Below, in pieces: positions 62,801 through 64,000 of a DNA stretch of 64,000 nt. Below the pieces are notes generated by a model that was given only the letters and a program-made list of their open reading frames with translations, made no database searches and had not been told where the DNA came from. The stretch comes from Streptomyces sp. LUP47B (lineage in GTDB: Bacteria; Actinomycetota; Actinomycetes; Streptomycetales; Streptomycetaceae). The position numbers were made by a program, and so were the translations under genes. Every line of letters starts with the position of its first letter. Within the stretch, counting starts at the first letter, position 1. Location: positions 1,397,782 to 1,461,781 of the forward strand of contig NZ_MJAH01000001.1 of assembly GCF_001746295.1 (NCBI RefSeq), given 5' to 3'.

Positions 62801-64000
62801 GGTCAGCACGGGTACGGCGGTGTCGGGCAGGTTCGGTGCCGTGTCCTGTGTGGTGAGGAGCAGGACGGGTGCGGAGTCGTCGAGCAGGTACGCGAGCCGC
62901 TCGGCCGGATACTGCGGGTCCAGCGGGACGTAGGCCGCGCCGGTCTTCAGCACCGCAAGGATCGCGACGACCAGGTCCGTGGAGCGGGGCAGGGCGAGGG
63001 CCACCAGGCGTTCGGGGGCGGCGCCCCTGGTGACCATCAGGGAGGCCAACTCCGTCGCCCGGGCGTTCAGTTCGGCGTAGGTAAGACGGTTGTCGCCGTG
63101 GACCACCGCGGTCGCGCCGGGGGTGCGGTCGGCCTGGCGGGCGAAGAGATCGGTCAGGGCGACGGACGGAGCGGCGGACGCGTACGCCGGGACCCTCGCA
63201 GAGCCGTCCGTCAGCTGCTCCCGCTCCTGTGGCAGCAGGGCCTCCACCTCGCCGAGGCGGCGTGACGGGTCGGCCGCCAACTGGGCCAGAACCGCGGCGA
63301 AGCGGTCCAGGAGGGTGCGGGCGCCGGTCTCGTCGTACAGGTGGGGCCGGTAGGACAGACGCAGGGCCAGGCGGCGGGCGGGCAGGACGGCGAGGGTGAG
63401 GGGGTAGTGGGTGGCGTCGCGGCCGGTGAGCTGCGTGACGCGGGCCTCGCCGGGGCCGGTGGCCGTGGGGTGGCTCTCGAAGGCCAGCAGGGTGTCGAAG
63501 AGGTCGCCGGTGCCGGTGGTGCGCCGGATGTCGGAGAGACCGAGGTGGTGGTGCGGGAGCAGGGCGGCCTGTCGCTCCTGTAGAGCGTTCAGGAAGTCGG
63601 CGACGGTGTCGGCGTCGTCCCAACGCACGCGGGTGGGCACCGTGTTGATGCAGAAGCCGACCATCGAGGCCACGTTCCGCAGCTCGGGCGGGCGGACGGT
63701 GACGGTCTGGCCGAACGCCGTGTCGGTGCGCCCGGTGAGGCGGCCGAGCAGCACGCCCCAGGCGCCCTGGACCAGGGTGTTGAGGGTGATGCCGAGGTTG
63801 CGTGCGGCGCTCTCGGCGTCGGTGGTCGCCGGCTCGGGGAGTTCGACGACGAGGTCGTGCGGCAGCACCGTCGTACCCGCCGCCCCCGGGGCCATGAGGG
63901 TGGGATCCTCGACGCCTTCCAGCGCCTTCTGCCAGGCGACCTCGGCGGCGGCGCGGTCCTGCCGGGAGAGCCAGCCGAGGTAGTCGCGGTACGGCGGGGG
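56879..64000 (-). CDS. Large NRPS, C-terminal 2373 residues (C-A-T-C-A-T-E), 5' end outside window
   Basis: The frame stays open to the window edge inside a condensation domain, so the protein is truncated here. Visible order is partial C; A (Thr-type); T with [11 protein letters not shown] with [11 protein letters not shown] with [10 protein letters not shown]; epimerisation domain. The E domain has [32 protein letters not shown] and FNYLGR. The first A-domain pocket reads D-F-W-N-V-G-M-V-H-K, one change from the threonine code. The second reads D-A-M-L-V-G-A-V-C-K, a hydrophobic pocket without secure match. The C terminus ends in acidic [15 protein letters not shown], likely the donor docking helix for the TE module. 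It therefore passes ...Thr-(D-residue) onward. Confidence 0.95.
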   Translation of the reverse strand, partial: PPPYRDYLGWLSRQDRAAAEVAWQKALEGVEDPTLMAPGAAGTTVLPHDLVVELPEPATTDAESAARNLGITLNTLVQGAWGVLLGRLTGRTDTAFGQTVTVRPPELRNVASMVGFCINTVPTRVRWDDADTVADFLNALQERQAALLPHHHLGLSDIRRTTGTGDLFDTLLAFESHPTATGPGEARVTQLTGRDATHYPLTLAVLPARRLALRLSYRPHLYDETGARTLLDRFAAVLAQLAADPSRRLGEVEALLPQEREQLTDGSARVPAYASAAPSVALTDLFARQADRTPGATAVVHGDNRLTYAELNARATELASLMVTRGAAPERLVALALPRSTDLVVAILAVLKTGAAYVPLDPQYPAERLAYLLDDSAPVLLLTTQDTAPNLPDTAVPVLTLDDHGASPSVADLPQLTGDHLAYVIHTSGSTGRPKGVAVPHGNVTRLFESTRHWFDFGPGDVWTLFHSYAFDFSVWELWGALLHGGTLVVVPHEVSRDPHEFLRLLARERVTVLNQTPSAFGELVRADAELPRISKELSLRHVVLGGEALDVTPVADWFTRHPEDAPALVNMYGITETTVHVTGLPLTRERCEGIGEPIPDLRAHVLDAGLRLVPPGVAGELYVAGAGLARGYRGRPGLTAGRFVADPFGGPGDRMYRTGDLARRTADGQLEYAGRADDQVKIRGFRIEPGEVEAALAAHPEVSRAVVLVRQGRLVGYAVSEGTPDPVSLRDHIARTLPEHMVPSAVVVLDRLPLTANGKLDRAALPVPAATTRVTGADRAPRTPQEEILRGLFADVLGLDAHQVGSDDAFFDLGGDSLLAMRLTDRIRTAFGTVLPVRAVFEAATPAALARRLGETGNALRPALLPPPVRPDPIPLSYGQQRLWFMSRLDGGHTAYTVPAALRLTGPLDRQALAEALADVVARHEPLRTLQPDVQGAPYQRILAPEEARPRLDLVRATEAELPGLLQGAAGRRFDLSVELPLRVTLYDLGDDTHVLLLLAHHSAVDGWSMRPLTRDLERAYTARREGRSPEWPPLPVQYADFAHWQRELLGDEHDPGSMMAGQIDFWRAALEGVAEELPLPADHPRPAVPSGRGDRTAVAVDPELHAGLADLAAAQRVTLFMVLQAGLAALLTRLGSGTDVPIGTPVAGRSDERLDDLVGFFVNSLTLRTDTSGNPTFRELLSRVRDFDLAAYAHQDVPFDLLVDVVSPERSLARHPLFQVMLAYTGHGADPVPALPGLSVAREPVATGVARFDLSLYLTEHRHDDGSPAGIDGVAEFSTDLFEPETARRLAHRLIHFLDAVATDPDRRIGDVDLLDEDEHARLDDWNAHREPVPPESLAEMFTRQVRQRPDAPALNDLSYAELDTEARKMAGFLAGRGIGPGDLVAVRLPRSADRIVALLAVALSGAAFLPVDPALPADRIDALLADARPAHVLTGLTTDGAPGEPPTDHHPHHAAYVIHTSGSTGTPKGVVVENRGLAALARTQTERFGLGPDSRVLQFSAPGFDASVMELLMAFASGGTLVVPDVPGPLLGEELEQELTRGRITHALIPPTALATLPPSELPDLETLVVGAEACSGELVARWAPGRRMANAYGPTESTVCATIAVPLCGDQPPPIGRPVAGTRALVLDAWLRPVPPGAAGDLYLAGTGVARGYLGRPGLTAARFVADPHGGPGDRMYRTGDLARWSPDGQLEYLGRADEQVKLRGFRIEPGEIEAALARDPAVAQAAVVMREDEPGERRLVAYVTTRPGHRPADPAALRRDADRLLPEYMVPSAVVVLDALPLTPNGKLDRRALPAPGTRTALEADRAPKSPAERVLAELFRDLLKLPGLTLDEGFFALGGDSISSIRLVSRAAEAGVVISPRDVYEHQTVAALAAVARGPVGASSGGGADDGVGPVPFTPVMHWLVERGGPIGRLSQSVLLTVPADADVPRLTHGLQALVDHHDMLRSRLTGARSMEVGRVGSVTVVVDHRDVSGENDLHAVVAEEFDRALGTLDPATGAMLRAVWLDAGRERPGRLLLVVHHLAVDGVSWRILVPDLEAAWQAVTQRREPQLPPVGTSFRTWSAVLRAEARTRGAEAKLWRRLNDAPRDPFGARPLDPAKDTAATARSLRLTLEADVTGPLLGSVPAAFRAGPQDVLLAGLALAVAARQDVPHVVVDVEGHGREEIAPGLELSRTVGWFTSLYPVHVDLEGLDLRDALGAGPAADDVVRRVADRTAELPDRGVGFGLLRYLNPDTAGELAQQPAPPIGFNYLGRFAAPPATDSPWSFAPESPALGSGTDPGLAAAHALDLNAVVHDTPAGPRLVADWSWPDGVLSETEVRELAEAWLAALTALTDRAARRSPEAPGALLAAELDADELDELAAGLDG

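Noticed and set aside
63082..63085. Possible rare TTA (bldA) codon in the NRPS gene
   Set aside because: The triplet is out of frame; the actual codons there are CTT ACC.
53031..64000. Naming the NRPS product from the adenylation pockets
   Set aside because: Only the threonine pocket is secure; upstream modules are outside the window and two pockets have no confident match.
1..64000. CRISPR arrays, tRNA, rRNA genes and insertion sequences
   Set aside because: No regularly spaced direct repeats, cloverleaf sequences or transposase-like proteins were recognised by eye; a tRNAscan and IS search would be decisive.

Overview
The window is a stretch of very GC-rich actinobacterial chromosome, almost certainly Streptomyces. 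The signs are GC-rich third codon positions, frequent GTG starts, many four-base ATGA/GTGA gene overlaps, strong GC hairpin terminators without U tracts, and typical families: ROK, LacI and FadR regulators, carbohydrate ABC importers lacking their own ATPase, a long GAPDH, a P450 with MbtH and NRPS genes, and DegT/BioF2-type proteins. No rRNA, tRNA, CRISPR array or insertion sequence was recognised. The species cannot be named from the sequence.

Layout. 1-8.7 kb: partial Nudix-like gene, ROK protein, AlkB, two methyltransferases, an SIS isomerase/class II aldolase pair, a GH15 enzyme and a PhzF-like protein. 8.9-12.3 kb: a copper locus with a secreted His-rich protein divergent from a CopA ATPase, with three CsoR-like operators between them. 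12.5-19.0 kb: a minus-strand sugar operon (Gfo/Idh/MocA oxidoreductase, PmoA-like protein, cupin, solute-binding protein, two permeases, DUF624 protein) behind a LacI-type operator. 19.2-20.9 kb: a stand-alone TOPRIM protein and a methyltransferase separated by a degenerate tandem repeat. 21.0-27.0 kb: a NarL-type two-component system, a BioF2-like GNAT, a DegT-like aminotransferase and a long GAPDH. 27.2-30.0 kb: a ThDP enzyme with a cyclase-family hydrolase, then a small gene whose product has a double-glycine leader like a RiPP precursor. 30.3-38.3 kb: a LacI regulator, a GH106-like 1318-residue glycosidase, an MFS transporter and an arabinose/fucose isomerase-like protein with related operator sequences. 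38.3-46.0 kb: a FadR-type regulator divergent from a proline iminopeptidase and a complete five-gene peptide ABC importer. 46.0-51.6 kb: AhpD-like protein, membrane-anchored Mrr-type nuclease, secreted GH5 enzyme with divergent LacI regulator and perfect operator palindrome, TmrB-like ATP-binding protein and an MFS exporter. 51.6-64.0 kb: the 3' end of a non-ribosomal peptide cluster on the minus strand.

How the genes work together. Several self-contained catabolic modules sit side by side, each with its own regulator or operator: sugar uptake and oxidation, deoxysugar release and isomerisation, peptide uptake and cleavage, and beta-glycan hydrolysis. The right edge is specialised metabolism. 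A large NRPS (partial C-A-T-C-A-T-E in view, first visible A domain reading as threonine) hands a peptide with a D-residue to a C-A-T-TE termination module. MbtH and a P450 follow in the same operon, and a convergent MFS gene could export the product. The most unusual items are the candidate RiPP precursor near 29.8 kb and two loci (12.24-12.56 kb and 19.87-20.14 kb) where gene 3' ends were duplicated in tandem and then decayed.
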